Shown piece by piece: positions 1 through 10,229 of a stretch of 64,000 bases of DNA. Location of the stretch: assembly GCF_014541205.1 (NCBI RefSeq), contig NZ_CP061280.1, positions 62,001 through 126,000 on the forward strand, read 5' to 3'. Source of the stretch: Mannheimia bovis. Its GTDB lineage: Bacteria; Pseudomonadota; Gammaproteobacteria; Enterobacterales; Pasteurellaceae. Numbering within the stretch: the stretch's first letter is position 1; every line of letters begins with the position of its first letter. The position numbers were made by a program, and so were the translations under genes. Below the pieces are notes generated by a model. That model searched no databases. It was given only the letters and a program-made list of their open reading frames with translations, and had not been told where the DNA came from.

Positions 1-565
1 CTGAAAAAACAACTTGATCGACTTTTAATTTTGCGTGTTCAACCGCATTTTTTAAATTTTTAAGCCACGCTTGATGACAAGCAATTAAATGAGCTTGAAC
101 TTGTAAACGCATACCTGATAACCCGATTGGATTTTTAGTTGCAGGTAATCTATCTACGTGATACTCCTGTGGAATCATATGTAATGTTTCCAAACCATCT
201 TGCAATTTAATTGCTTTTGCCATATCAACGGCACTCTCAATATTATCTTGAGTCACAATGCCCCCCGATAATGTTGATGAGCCGGCTTCATTCAATCCAA
301 CAATATGTTGTCCCGAAATTGCAAGGGTTACGCCCATAATTTGACAATCTGCAATAGATTCAGCTTGTTCAATCGCTCGTTGAATAGAATTAACTGCAGC
401 ATCAAGATCGATTACACCGCCACGATCAACACCTTTAGAAGGGCAAACACCCGCTCCCATTACATTAATCACACCATCAGGCAATACTTCACCCACAACG
501 GCGACTACCTTCGATGTACCAATATCGAGACCTACGATAATTTTTGATTCTGCTGCTTTTGTCAT
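1..565 (-). CDS. ftsA: Cell division protein FtsA, N-terminal part (cut by window edge)
   Basis: Actin-like ATPase that tethers FtsZ to the inner membrane and recruits late divisome proteins. The minus strand from the ATG at 563-565 reads [20 protein letters not shown], with the phosphate-1 motif of the actin fold (GLDIGTS). About 188 codons are present; the ATPase core continues and the C-terminal amphipathic helix lies beyond the left edge. It follows ftsQ by 23 bases on the same strand, in the usual dcw order, so ftsZ is expected next outside the window. Identity is secure from motif and context. Confidence 0.95.
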   Translation of the reverse strand, partial: MTKAAESKIIVGLDIGTSKVVAVVGEVLPDGVINVMGAGVCPSKGVDRGGVIDLDAAVNSIQRAIEQAESIADCQIMGVTLAISGQHIVGLNEAGSSTLSGGIVTQDNIESAVDMAKAIKLQDGLETLHMIPQEYHVDRLPATKNPIGLSGMRLQVQAHLIACHQAWLKNLKNAVEHAKLKVDQVVFS

Positions 566-588
566 ATTATTTTATATTCACTAAACGT

Positions 589-1380
589 TTAATTTTTTAT
601 AGGGCTAAATCCAACTGCCGCACCGTACGGATAACGTAAATCAACATAAGCTAATCGATTACCCTCAGGGATATTAATTTCAGGGAAAATTGTTACAAAA
701 CGATCGATTTTAGAAGTCCATTCCCCCCTGCCTAATCGCAATTCTACTTGATTAGATAACTCAATCGTCCAAGATCCTCTATTATCTACCGATACAGAGG
801 TCAAATCTAATTTACGGGCATTTAAATCAGCTCGAATCTTATTCCAAGCGTCTAATACATTCTTACCCTCTGAATCTGGCCCATACAATAAAGGCAAGCC
901 ATTTTTATCTAATCTATCTTTTGGCAAACTAAACACTACACCCTGTTCTGAGACAAAATTAACATCGTTCCATACTGCAACAGGTTTATGCTCAACTAAG
1001 GTAATACTTAAACGATCCGGATAAAGTTTACGAACGACCACATCTTTGACCCAAGGAATAGATAAAAGTTTATTTTTGACCTCTTGAATATCTTGTCCGA
1101 AATATCCTTTTAGAGCAGGTTCTCCAGATAAAGTTTCACGAATATCCGCATTTGTTGTAAATTGTGTTTTATGGGTCAGAGCATAGGCTCGAATAGGTGT
1201 TTTATCCCAACTTTCAAGTATGTTTTGCCAATGACTATATACACCAAATAGAAATAGTGTACATAATAACACAATTAATGGTTTAATGAATACTAACCAT
1301 TTACGAGAAGAAACCGAAGTTTTTGGATTAATAACATTAAAACGCACATTTGTGCTGTTTTTTTTGCGGAAAATCCCCAT
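589..1380 (-). CDS. ftsQ: Cell division protein FtsQ
   Basis: Bitopic divisome protein that links FtsA/FtsZ-side components with FtsB/FtsL and FtsW/FtsI. 263 residues: a basic cytoplasmic tail, one transmembrane helix at about residues 29-47 (WLVFIKPLIVLLCTLFLFG), then a POTRA domain (about 55-125) and a beta domain ending near YVDLRYPYGAAVGF, typical of FtsQ. The start overlaps the ddlB stop by one base, which suggests translational coupling. Length is normal for the family. Confidence 0.95.
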   Translation of the reverse strand: MGIFRKKNSTNVRFNVINPKTSVSSRKWLVFIKPLIVLLCTLFLFGVYSHWQNILESWDKTPIRAYALTHKTQFTTNADIRETLSGEPALKGYFGQDIQEVKNKLLSIPWVKDVVVRKLYPDRLSITLVEHKPVAVWNDVNFVSEQGVVFSLPKDRLDKNGLPLLYGPDSEGKNVLDAWNKIRADLNARKLDLTSVSVDNRGSWTIELSNQVELRLGRGEWTSKIDRFVTIFPEINIPEGNRLAYVDLRYPYGAAVGFSPIKN

Positions 1381-2291
1381 TAAGCACTTAACTCCAATAC
1401 ACGCTCAACTAATGCTTCAAATGAAATTCCTACCGTTGCTGCTGATTTAGGGAAAATACTATGGCTTGTCATACCCGGATTAGTATTTACCTCGACCAAA
1501 CGGAAATTACCTTTTGCATCTTCCATTACATCAATACGACTCCAACCACGGCAACCCACTACATCGTAAGCAGCTTTCACTAATGCCGCCACTTCTGCCT
1601 GACGAGTATCATTTAATGCCGGCACAACATATTGCGTATTATCAGACACATATTTAGCGTGATAATCATAAAACTCACCGTCCGGAATCACCTGTACCGC
1701 CGGCAACACTTGACTATCTAACACTGGCACAGAATATTCATTACCGGCTAAAAATTCTTCCACTAACACGATAGAATCAAATTTCAGAGCCTCAGTAATA
1801 GCTGGCTCTAATTCTTCTTTGGTTTTCACTTTGAAAACGCCTACACTTGAGCCTTCACAAGATGGCTTAACAAACACAGGCAAACCTAATTTTGCAATAA
1901 TTTGATCAAAATCGACCGCTTGTCCACGCTGAACTACCACCATATCTGCCGTTGGTAAGCCTACCGCATTCCATAATAATTTAGTGCGGAATTTATCTAG
2001 CGTTACCGCTGATGCCATCACGCCACAGCCTGTATAAGGAATCCCCATTTGCTCCAATGCACCTTGTAATACGCCATTTTCGCCAATGCCGCCGTGTAAA
2101 ATATTAAATACACGTTGAATGCCTTTTTCTTTTAATTTTTCAATCGGGAATTCTTTTGTATCAATACCTTCAACATCATAACCCAAGCTTTTTAATGCTT
2201 CCGTTACTGCTGCACCTGAATTAAGTGAAACTTCACGCTCTTGCGAAACACCGCCAAATAACACCGCGATTTTTTCGTTTTTAATGCTCAT
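1380..2291 (-). CDS. ddlB: D-alanine--D-alanine ligase
   Basis: ATP-grasp enzyme that joins two D-alanines for the peptidoglycan stem peptide. 303 residues, the usual DdlB length. Visible family features are the N-terminal [15 protein letters not shown], the HGGIGENG loop, GSSVGVFKV in the ATP-binding region, and the C-terminal [10 protein letters not shown] metal and substrate motif. It sits between murC (9-base gap) and ftsQ (1-base overlap), so it is part of the dcw transcript. Cytoplasmic. Confidence 0.96.
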   Translation of the reverse strand: MSIKNEKIAVLFGGVSQEREVSLNSGAAVTEALKSLGYDVEGIDTKEFPIEKLKEKGIQRVFNILHGGIGENGVLQGALEQMGIPYTGCGVMASAVTLDKFRTKLLWNAVGLPTADMVVVQRGQAVDFDQIIAKLGLPVFVKPSCEGSSVGVFKVKTKEELEPAITEALKFDSIVLVEEFLAGNEYSVPVLDSQVLPAVQVIPDGEFYDYHAKYVSDNTQYVVPALNDTRQAEVAALVKAAYDVVGCRGWSRIDVMEDAKGNFRLVEVNTNPGMTSHSIFPKSAATVGISFEALVERVLELSA

Positions 2292-2300
2292 TTTAAATCC

Positions 2301-3728
2301 TTATGCTTTCCAATTTTCTGCTAAACCACGAGAAATACGGCTTACACTACCTGCACCCTGTGCCAAAATTAAATCGCCATCTTGAATAATTTGATCTAAT
2401 ACTTCACCTAATTGTTCGGTATCTGACACTAAAATCGGATCAACTTTACCCAAATTACGGATTGAACGAGCTAGGGCTTTACTGTCTGCTCCAACAATTG
2501 GCGATTCACCAGCTGCATAAACATCTAATAAAATCAACGCATCAACTTTAGAAAGCACTTGAACAAACTCATCGAATAAATCACGAGTACGAGAATAACG
2601 GTGAGGCTGGAATACCATCACTACACGTTTACCCTCCCAACCTTGGCGAGCCGCTTGAATGGTTACATCAACTTCTGTTGGGTGATGACCATAATCATCA
2701 ACTAACATAATTTTACCGTTCGGGCGAATAAATGAACCAAGCTGGTCAAAACGGCGTCCCGCACCTTGGAAATCAGCAAGAGCGGCTAAAATTGCTTCAT
2801 TTCCAATGCCTTCTTCTTTAGCCACAGCAAGTGCTGCTGTTGCATTTAATGCGTTATGTGTACCCGGCACATTGAGCAATACATCAATACGTTCACCAGT
2901 TGGGCAAATTACGGTGTAATGCCCTTGGAAGCCGGTTTGTTGATAATCTTCAATACGATAATCTGCTTTTTCACTAAAACCATAAGTAATCACTTGGCGA
3001 CCAACACGAGGAGCAATTTCCATTACCGTTGCATCATCTGCACACATCACGGCTAAACCGTAGAATGGCAAGTTACGCAGAAAACGCACATAAGTGTCTT
3101 TCATCTTCTCAAAATCACCACCGTAGGTGTCCATATGGTCTGGCTCAATATTCGTTACTACTGATACCATTGGCTGTAAGTGCAAAAAAGAAGCATCACT
3201 TTCATCCGCCTCAGCAATTAAGTAACGGCTTGCCCCTAAATGAGCATTTTTGCCTGCTGATTTTACCAAACCACCGTTTACGAAAGTCGGATCGAGGTTT
3301 GCTTGAGTATAAATCATTGAAATCATTGCCGTTGTGGTCGTTTTACCGTGTGTGCCGGCAATCGCAATGCCGTGTCTAAAACGCATAATTTCTGCTAACA
3401 TTTCCGCACGGCGAATTACAGGAATTCTTGCTTCACGTGCCGCAATAATTTCCGGGTTGGTTTCATCAATCGCAGTCGAAACTACTACCACACTAGCACC
3501 TGAAATATTTTCCGCTTGATGCCCTATAAACACTTTTGCACCTGCTGCTGCCAAACGCTGAGTAACCGCACCATCGGCAATGTCTGAACCTGAAATCGCA
3601 TAGCCTTCGTTTAATAACACTTCGGCAATACCGCTCATCCCTGCACCGCCAATTCCGATGAAATGAATTTGGCTCACACGACGCATTTCTGGCACTAACT
3701 TTTTAACTTTATCTTGGAAATTTTTCAT
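2301..3728 (-). CDS. murC: UDP-N-acetylmuramate--L-alanine ligase
   Basis: Adds L-alanine to UDP-MurNAc, the first stem-peptide step. The chosen start (ATG at 3726-3728) gives 475 residues, beginning [18 protein letters not shown]; a longer in-frame start 14 codons upstream would add a non-conserved stretch. The nucleotide-binding GIGGAGMSG (about 25-33) and Mur-ligase P-loop GTHGKTTT (125-132) are seen, with [13 protein letters not shown] and the substrate-site [10 protein letters not shown] further on. It follows murG across an 83-base gap that holds an inverted pair of uptake signals. Confidence 0.96.
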   Translation of the reverse strand: MKNFQDKVKKLVPEMRRVSQIHFIGIGGAGMSGIAEVLLNEGYAISGSDIADGAVTQRLAAAGAKVFIGHQAENISGASVVVVSTAIDETNPEIIAAREARIPVIRRAEMLAEIMRFRHGIAIAGTHGKTTTTAMISMIYTQANLDPTFVNGGLVKSAGKNAHLGASRYLIAEADESDASFLHLQPMVSVVTNIEPDHMDTYGGDFEKMKDTYVRFLRNLPFYGLAVMCADDATVMEIAPRVGRQVITYGFSEKADYRIEDYQQTGFQGHYTVICPTGERIDVLLNVPGTHNALNATAALAVAKEEGIGNEAILAALADFQGAGRRFDQLGSFIRPNGKIMLVDDYGHHPTEVDVTIQAARQGWEGKRVVMVFQPHRYSRTRDLFDEFVQVLSKVDALILLDVYAAGESPIVGADSKALARSIRNLGKVDPILVSDTEQLGEVLDQIIQDGDLILAQGAGSVSRISRGLAENWKA

Positions 3729-3748
3729 CTTGTATCCTGTTATCTGTT

Positions 3749-3811
3749 CGCAAGCGGTTAAAAACTTCACTGATTTTGCAAATTTTCAGCAAAATCTAAC
3801 CGCTTGTAGGG
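3749..3811. repeat. Inverted pair of DNA uptake signals between murG and murC
   Basis: CAAGCGGTTA and TAACCGCTTG face each other with an AT-rich centre. The pair can form a stem. Pasteurellaceae often use such inverted uptake signals as intergenic hairpins. It lies inside the dcw operon, so it is unlikely to be a strong terminator; no long T run follows in the direction of transcription. Confidence 0.6.
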
Positions 3812-4867
3812 TTAATTCGCTTCTTGAATAATTACTTCAGCCACACGTTGAGCGGCTGTTGGTGTCGCTTTTGCTCTGGCTTTCACTGCCATTTCTAATA
3901 ATTTTTGGCGATCCGCAATTAACGGCTCAAGTGCTTTCAGCAAAGATTGTGGATTGAAATCCACCTGCTCAATAATAATTGCTGCCCCATCTTCCGCCAA
4001 ATAGTTGGCATTTAAAAACTGTTGGCGATCTTTATGTTGGAACGGCACAAAAACTGCCGGCAAACCTACCGCCGCAATTTCGCACACGGTTAAAGCGCCT
4101 GATCGACAAATCACAATATCCGCCCATTCATAGGCAGCTTTCATATCGTCAATAAATTCAGAAGCAATACCGTTACCGGTTTGGTGATAAATCTCTTCAA
4201 TGCCCTGTAAATTGCCTTTGCCGACTTGGTGGCTGATAAACACATTCTGCCCCAACATTTTTGCTACTTCAGGTACAGTTTGGTTAATCACTCTCGCTCC
4301 TTGGCTGCCGCCCATTACCAAAATATTAATCGGGTAGCCACGCTCGGCAAAACGCTGCTCAGGAACAGGCAAAGTCGATAAATCCTCACGCACAGGGTTG
4401 CCAACTATTTCAACGTCTTTAAATGCCGTAGGGAAAGCTTGCAACACGCGGCGAGCAACTTTTGATAACCAAACATTAGTTAAACCGGCTACTGCATTTT
4501 GTTCGTGTAAAATCACAGGCACACCACATAATTTTGCCGCAATGCCACCCGGACCTGACACATAACCACCCATTCCCAATACTGCATCAGGCTGGTAATT
4601 TTTAATGATTTTACGGGCTTGCATCACCGCTTTAAAGATTGCAAAAGGAGCTTTGAGCAATGCACCTAACCCTTTGCCACGCAAGCCTGAAATTTCGATA
4701 AAATCAATCTCAATACCGTGTTTTGGCACAAGGGTAGCTTCCATTCTATCTTTCGTCCCGAGCCAACGGATTTGCCAGCCTTGTTTTTGCAACTCTCGAG
4801 CCACTGCTATTGCAGGGAAAACGTGTCCGCCTGTTCCACCTGCCATCACTAATAATTTTTTAGCCAT
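3812..4867 (-). CDS. murG: Lipid II synthase, UDP-GlcNAc transferase MurG
   Basis: Peripheral membrane GT28-family glycosyltransferase that adds GlcNAc to lipid I. 351 residues. The N-terminal glycine-rich [10 protein letters not shown] (10-19) binds the lipid substrate side; [10 protein letters not shown] in the second domain is the UDP-GlcNAc side; [20 protein letters not shown] matches the conserved acceptor/donor loop. Normal length. Transcribed between ftsW and murC in the usual order. The 117-base gap upstream (4868-4984) holds one uptake signal and no clear promoter. Confidence 0.96.
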   Translation of the reverse strand: MAKKLLVMAGGTGGHVFPAIAVARELQKQGWQIRWLGTKDRMEATLVPKHGIEIDFIEISGLRGKGLGALLKAPFAIFKAVMQARKIIKNYQPDAVLGMGGYVSGPGGIAAKLCGVPVILHEQNAVAGLTNVWLSKVARRVLQAFPTAFKDVEIVGNPVREDLSTLPVPEQRFAERGYPINILVMGGSQGARVINQTVPEVAKMLGQNVFISHQVGKGNLQGIEEIYHQTGNGIASEFIDDMKAAYEWADIVICRSGALTVCEIAAVGLPAVFVPFQHKDRQQFLNANYLAEDGAAIIIEQVDFNPQSLLKALEPLIADRQKLLEMAVKARAKATPTAAQRVAEVIIQEAN

Positions 4868-4984
4868 TTTTAACTCTTTTTAATAGGAAAACGCGTTATT
4901 CTACTTGATATATATCTTTTTTAGTAAACACAAGCGGTTAAAATTGTTTATTTATTTGCAATTTTTAAATCAGAGTAGCTTTTA

Positions 4985-6163
4985 CTACACTGTTTTTATT
5001 TTAGCGTGCCCAATTCGCTCAGCTCTATTTTCGTGATCAATTCTCAGCAATACCGCAATCGCAATCGACATAATCACCAAACTTGATCCACCATAGCTCA
5101 CTAACGGAAAGGTTAAACCTTTGGTTGGTAACAAACCAGAGGCTACGCCTAAATTTACGAAGCCTTGTAAGAAAATCCAAATCGCAATACCAAATGCCAT
5201 ATAGCCTTTAAAACGTTCTTCTAAAATTAAGGATTCTTTGCTGATTTTTAATGCTCGAACCGTTAATAATATCAATAAAAGGACAATGCAAAGAATGCCG
5301 AAAAAGCCAAATTCTTCACCCACAACTGCCATAACAAAGTCGGTATGAGCTTCCGGTAAATATTCTAATTTTTGGACTGAATTTCCTAAACCTTGTCCCC
5401 AGAATTGACCTTGTCCAAATGCCATTTGCGAGTTAGAAAGCTGGAAGCCGTCTCCATACGCATCAGCAAACGGATCCATAAATGAAGTAACACGTTTTAG
5501 ACGATATTCAGAGGTTAAAATCAGCACCGCAAACAATACTGTTCCAACCACACCTAAAAACATAAACTGCATTATTTTTGCCCCCACAATAAACAGCATC
5601 GAAAATGTGAGCACAAATAATACAAAGGTACTTCCCAAGTCGGGTTGTAAAATTAAGAGGAAGCCAAATACAAATAAAATTACCGCCGGTCGCCAAAAGC
5701 TGGCTTTTTCTTTACGGATTTCATCATATTTACGCACATAGAAACTCGCGAAATAGCAAATTACCGCGAGTTTTGCCAATTCTGCCGGTTGGAAATTTAA
5801 GATCCCAAGCGGAATCCAACGTACTGCACCATTAATTGAACGACCAAAAATAAGCACCGCAATTAAGAAGATGATTGCAATAAAAAATAAGGCAACACTA
5901 TACTTTTCCCATTTTTCAACAGGGATCTGTACAAAAATATAACAAAATATAATCGATGCAATAATATACAGTCCATCACGAACAGCAAAATAGAATGGAT
6001 CGTTGTTCAACCTTGTACTGACAGGAATTGAAGCAGAAGTAACCATCACAAATCCGATTACAAGTAACCCTAAAAATAGCCAAATTAAGGTTCTATCATA
6101 AAGCGAATTAGCAGGCGTTAGCCTAACCCATTTATCCCATTCTGTTTTAAATTTGTCTAACAT
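4985..6163 (-). CDS. ftsW: SEDS peptidoglycan polymerase FtsW
   Basis: Integral membrane glycosyltransferase of the septal wall, partner of FtsI. 392 residues with about ten hydrophobic helices. SEDS signatures visible: LQPDLGSTFVL, the periplasmic loop GDGFQLSNSQMAFGQGQFWGQGLGNSVQ written here in parts (GDGFQLSNSQ, then GQGLGNS), and the C-terminal LPTKGLTFPLVSYGGSSL. Its ATG overlaps the murD stop by one base, so the two are likely translationally coupled. Confidence 0.95.
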   Translation of the reverse strand: MLDKFKTEWDKWVRLTPANSLYDRTLIWLFLGLLVIGFVMVTSASIPVSTRLNNDPFYFAVRDGLYIIASIIFCYIFVQIPVEKWEKYSVALFFIAIIFLIAVLIFGRSINGAVRWIPLGILNFQPAELAKLAVICYFASFYVRKYDEIRKEKASFWRPAVILFVFGFLLILQPDLGSTFVLFVLTFSMLFIVGAKIMQFMFLGVVGTVLFAVLILTSEYRLKRVTSFMDPFADAYGDGFQLSNSQMAFGQGQFWGQGLGNSVQKLEYLPEAHTDFVMAVVGEEFGFFGILCIVLLLILLTVRALKISKESLILEERFKGYMAFGIAIWIFLQGFVNLGVASGLLPTKGLTFPLVSYGGSSLVIMSIAIAVLLRIDHENRAERIGHAKIKTV

Positions 6164-7464
6164 TATGCTTTTTGTCCTTGTGCCAACGAGACAAATACAT
6201 CGCCACGTTGTTCAAAGTTTTTAAACTGATCTAAGCTCGCACAAGCAGGAGAAAGTAAAACCATATCGCCTTTTTTGAGTTGTGGGCGAATAGCTACAAT
6301 CGCTTCTTGCATTGTTTCTACCAATACACTTTGTTCACTTAATTTTGCTAATTCCTCGCCATCTTGCCCGAAGCAGTAACAAACAATATTTGGCTTATTA
6401 ATTAACGGCTTGAGTTCGGAGAAATCTGCGGCTTTGCCATCGCCACCGAGTAGCAAATAAAGTGTACCGGCTACACTCAATCCATTTAGTGCCGCAACGG
6501 TACTGCCCACATTGGTTGCTTTGGAATCATTAACCCAACGCACACCATCATTTGTGGCAACGGCTTGGAAACGATGAGGTAATCCCCCATAATTTTGTAA
6601 TGCTTTAACGATACCCTCACGAGGAACATTAGCAGCGTCTGCCAATGCCATTGCAGCAAGAGCATTCATCTCATTATGACGACCGCTAATTAGCATTTGG
6701 TTGGTGTTAATAATGGCAGTATCACCTGCATAAAGCACACAATTACGCATTGTGTATTCTGCATTCTGTTCTGCAAAACGGATTAAATTTTTGACCGCTT
6801 GTTCCGGGTAGCTTTGTGCATCTTCACCGTTTACAATAATATTTTCCGCATTGTCATAAATACGCAATTTAGCACTGCGGTAATCGGCAATCGAATCGTA
6901 GCGATCCATATGGTCTTCGCTAATATTCAAAATCGTTGCGGCTTTCGCTTTCAGTGAATAGGTGGTTTCAAGCTGGAAGCTCGATAATTCAAGCACAAAA
7001 AGATCATAATCTTCGTCTAATAAACTCAAAACAGGCACACCAATATTGCCACCCATTCCAACCTTCAAGCCTGCTTGTTCTACCATTTCAGCCGTTAATG
7101 TCGTTACCGTACTTTTACCGTTCGAGCCTGTAATAGCAATAATCGGTGCTTTTGCCTCACGGCAAAACAGTTCTACATCACCAACAACTTCCACACCCGC
7201 TTGAATCGCCTGCTGAATTTCAGGCGTTGCCAATGCTAAGCCCGGGCTAATGACGATTAAATCTGACTTGAGCAACCACTCGCTGTTTAATCCACCAGTG
7301 TGTAAAGGAATCATTTTATCGAGTTTATCGGCACCAGCCGGATTAGCTCGAGTGTCAATTACTTGGATATTCGCTTTCTTTTTCTTAAAAAAATCAACAC
7401 AAGATAATCCTGTTGTACCTAGTCCGATAACAGTTACTGTTTTGCCTTGATATTGGTTTTGCAT
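6163..7464 (-). CDS. murD: UDP-N-acetylmuramoylalanine--D-glutamate ligase
   Basis: Adds D-glutamate to UDP-MurNAc-L-Ala. The start is placed at MQNQYQGKTVTVIGLG (ATG at 7462-7464), giving 433 residues; ten extra upstream codons in frame (MLFFRFREKI) do not fit the family N-terminus. The Mur P-loop GSNGKSTV is at 113-120, then the NISEDHMDRY block and the C-terminal LLSPACASLDQFKNFEQRG motif. It lies between mraY and ftsW in the dcw transcript. Confidence 0.95.
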   Translation of the reverse strand: MQNQYQGKTVTVIGLGTTGLSCVDFFKKKKANIQVIDTRANPAGADKLDKMIPLHTGGLNSEWLLKSDLIVISPGLALATPEIQQAIQAGVEVVGDVELFCREAKAPIIAITGSNGKSTVTTLTAEMVEQAGLKVGMGGNIGVPVLSLLDEDYDLFVLELSSFQLETTYSLKAKAATILNISEDHMDRYDSIADYRSAKLRIYDNAENIIVNGEDAQSYPEQAVKNLIRFAEQNAEYTMRNCVLYAGDTAIINTNQMLISGRHNEMNALAAMALADAANVPREGIVKALQNYGGLPHRFQAVATNDGVRWVNDSKATNVGSTVAALNGLSVAGTLYLLLGGDGKAADFSELKPLINKPNIVCYCFGQDGEELAKLSEQSVLVETMQEAIVAIRPQLKKGDMVLLSPACASLDQFKNFEQRGDVFVSLAQGQKA

Positions 7465-7522
7465 AATTTTTTCTCTAAATCTAAAAAACAGCATAAGGTG
7501 CGTAAAAAACGCACCTTATCAA

Positions 7523-8605
7523 TTAACGTAATTTCAGGGTAACTAAGCCTATTAATACTAACATTAGTGTGATAATCCAGAAGCGGACAATCACTCGTGG
7601 CTCTGGCCAGCCTTTTAATTCAAAGTGATGATGAATAGGTGCCATTCGGAAAATTCGTTTTTGGCGTAATTTATAAGAACCGACCTGTAAAATAACCGAG
7701 AGGGCTTCAACTACAAATACACCGCCCATCACAACTAATAGCAATTCTTGACGAACTAATACCGCGATAATGCCTAATGCTCCACCTAATGAAAGTGAGC
7801 CTACATCACCCATAAATACTTGAGCCGGATAGGTGTTATACCACAAGAAGCCTAAACCTGCTCCAACAATTGCCGTACATAAAATAACTAATTCCGATGT
7901 GTTTGGAATAAATGGAATGTGTAAATATTGTGCAAAATTGAAGTTACCTGTTGCCCAAGCAATCAATGCAAAAGCAGAAGCGACCAGAATGATCGGTACA
8001 ATCGCCAAGCCGTCTAAACCGTCTGTTAAGTTTACAGCATTACTTGTACCGACAATCACAAAGTAAGCAAGGATAATGTAAAACACGCCTAATTGTGGCA
8101 TCACATCTTTAAAGAACGGTACAACTAATTGAGTAGCAGCTGTATCTTTTCCGACCGCATACATACCAAAAACCGCCACTAAAGCGATTGCGGATAACCA
8201 GAAATATTTCCAACGGGCAATTAAGCCGTCTGTGTTTTTACGGGATATCTTGCGATAATCATCAACAAAACCAACCACTCCGTAGCCAAATAATACAAAT
8301 AAGGTAAACCAAACATAAGAGTTGCGAAGATCCGCCCAAAGTAACGTACTCACACCAATAGCCGCTAAAATCATAATACCGCCCATTGTTGGCGTACCAC
8401 GTTTTTTAAAGTGGCTTTCCGGACCCTCATTACGCACTTCTTGACCAAATTTTAAGATCTGTAAACGTCTAATGACCTTTGGCCCGATCCAAAGCCCGAT
8501 CCCCATTGCTGTTAATAACGCCATAATGGCACGGAAGGTAATATAAGAGACCACGTTAAATGCGGTATTATATTGCACCAGTAGTTCTGCAAGCCAAACT
8601 AACAT
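7523..8605 (-). CDS. mraY: Phospho-N-acetylmuramoyl-pentapeptide transferase
   Basis: Integral membrane enzyme that transfers phospho-MurNAc-pentapeptide to undecaprenyl phosphate to give lipid I. 360 residues, the standard length, with ten hydrophobic segments. Diagnostic motifs are GTPTMGGI, the catalytic region [26 protein letters not shown], and the loop [14 protein letters not shown]. Located between murF (25 bases) and murD in the dcw order. Confidence 0.97.
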   Translation of the reverse strand: MLVWLAELLVQYNTAFNVVSYITFRAIMALLTAMGIGLWIGPKVIRRLQILKFGQEVRNEGPESHFKKRGTPTMGGIMILAAIGVSTLLWADLRNSYVWFTLFVLFGYGVVGFVDDYRKISRKNTDGLIARWKYFWLSAIALVAVFGMYAVGKDTAATQLVVPFFKDVMPQLGVFYIILAYFVIVGTSNAVNLTDGLDGLAIVPIILVASAFALIAWATGNFNFAQYLHIPFIPNTSELVILCTAIVGAGLGFLWYNTYPAQVFMGDVGSLSLGGALGIIAVLVRQELLLVVMGGVFVVEALSVILQVGSYKLRQKRIFRMAPIHHHFELKGWPEPRVIVRFWIITLMLVLIGLVTLKLR

Positions 8606-8630
8606 TGCTTAGTCCTTAAAAATAATAAAA

Positions 8631-10025
8631 TTAAAAATTGATATTAAATTGTTTACAAAGCTCGGAAATCACAGTTTCCATCTTTTGGCTACGAGAGCCT
8701 TTTGCAAGTAATACAAGCGGTTGTTTTTGTTCGATTTTTTGCAAAATAATAGGTGTTAAAAATTCAACCATTTGCTGCTTATCGGTAAAGTGATGTTGTG
8801 GATTTTGGCTAACAACCGCACTCTCTTTACCAAAACTCAAAATCAAATCCAGCTCCGCTTGTTGAGCAAAATCTGCAACTTCTTGATGACATTTACCACT
8901 TTCCTCACCTAATTCTGCCATATCGCCTACCGTAAAAATTCGGTATGCAGGGTAATTTTGTAGCACTGAAATTGCCGACTTCATTGAATCCACATTGGCA
9001 TTGTAAGTATCATCAATAAATAAGCAGTTATCATTAATTTGTACGGGATACAAACGCCCTTTTACCATTGAACGTTGCTCAAGTCCGGCTTTAACTGCCT
9101 CTAAGGTTGCTCCAACCGACATTGCAAGCGAGGTTGCCGCTAATGCATTACTCACATTATGGTTGCCTAAATAAGGAAGCTCAATTTCAATTTCGCCTTG
9201 TGGTGTATGAAGCATAAAACGTGAGCCATTTAGCAATAATTCCACATCATCTGCCCAGTAATCCGCGTATGAATCCGAATCTGAGCCGATATAAGAGAAA
9301 GATTGAATTTCGTTTGAACCAATTTCCTTCTGCCATTGTGGATAGTAGAAAGCCAAATTGATAATGGCTTTTCCACCGTCTTTCAAACCACGATAAATTT
9401 CACCTTTTGCCTGTGCCACACCTTCAAGTGAACCAAAACCTTCTAAGTGAGCAGCGGCTACATTATTCACTAAGCACGCATCAGGTTTGGTAATTTCAGT
9501 CGTATAAGCAATTTCACCGATATGGTTTGCACCTAACTCAATCACCGCATATTTATGCTGTTCGGTTAAACGAAGTAAGGTCATCGGCACGCCTAAGTCA
9601 TTGTTTAAATTACCGAAAGTGTAAAGCACTTCATCTTCACAAGCGGTCATTTTTTGCAAAATTTTTGCCGTCATCTCTTTCACGGTCGTTTTGCCGGAAG
9701 ACCCTGTCATCGCCACGGTTTTCGGGTTTAATTTTGCCTTTAACCATTTTGCCAATTCGCCCAACGCCAAGCGGGTATCTGCCACAATAATTTGTGGTAC
9801 GTTGATTTCACTCTCTCGCTCAACCACAACCGCCACACAACCTTGCTCAACGGCATTTGCTAAATAATAATGTGCATCAAAGTTTTCGCCTTTTAATGCA
9901 AAAAACAAGCCGTTTTCGACCGCTTGTCGGGTGTCTGTGCTGGTACTTTCTACCATTGTTTCGCCGTTTCCGATAAGACGAGCGTTTAGGATTTCAGCGA
10001 TTTGTTGGGTGGTTAGTTTTATCAT
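8631..10025 (-). CDS. murF: UDP-N-acetylmuramoyl-tripeptide--D-alanyl-D-alanine ligase
   Basis: Adds the D-Ala-D-Ala made by DdlB to complete the pentapeptide. 464 residues. Domains: N-terminal UDP-binding part (STDTRQAVENGLFFALKG), central ATPase with P-loop GSSGKTTV (108-115) and NNVAAAHLEGFG, and the C-terminal domain starting near FIDDTYNANVDSM. An inverted-repeat element lies directly upstream, between murE and murF, but the order of the cluster is preserved. Confidence 0.95.
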   Translation of the reverse strand: MIKLTTQQIAEILNARLIGNGETMVESTSTDTRQAVENGLFFALKGENFDAHYYLANAVEQGCVAVVVERESEINVPQIIVADTRLALGELAKWLKAKLNPKTVAMTGSSGKTTVKEMTAKILQKMTACEDEVLYTFGNLNNDLGVPMTLLRLTEQHKYAVIELGANHIGEIAYTTEITKPDACLVNNVAAAHLEGFGSLEGVAQAKGEIYRGLKDGGKAIINLAFYYPQWQKEIGSNEIQSFSYIGSDSDSYADYWADDVELLLNGSRFMLHTPQGEIEIELPYLGNHNVSNALAATSLAMSVGATLEAVKAGLEQRSMVKGRLYPVQINDNCLFIDDTYNANVDSMKSAISVLQNYPAYRIFTVGDMAELGEESGKCHQEVADFAQQAELDLILSFGKESAVVSQNPQHHFTDKQQMVEFLTPIILQKIEQKQPLVLLAKGSRSQKMETVISELCKQFNINF

Positions 10026-10074
10026 TTTGTTTTTCTTATATAAATCATAAAATATGAGCGTATATTACTCCTGC

Positions 10075-10228
10075 CAAATCTCCCCTAACCCCTCTTTGCT
10101 AAAGAGGGGGATCAGATCTACGAAAATTTGAAGTTCATTTTTCTACATAAACCGCAAATAGCCAGATGAACTAAAAATATGCTTTGCACGATCACCCCTC
10201 TTTAGCAAAGAGGTGAGGGGGAGATTTG
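10075..10228. repeat. MITE-like inverted-repeat element between murE and murF
   Basis: About 154 bases with long, imperfect terminal inverted repeats: 10075-10112 is nearly the reverse complement of 10190-10228. Each end contains its own palindrome (CCCTCTTTGCTAAAGAGGG). A second, inner pair (AGTTCAT near 10131 and ATGAACT near 10166) adds another stem. No reading frame is inside. The right end touches the stop codon of murE. Compact size, symmetric ends and absence of a gene fit a non-autonomous miniature element. No target-site duplication could be seen. Confidence 0.7.
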
Positions 10229-10229
10229 A

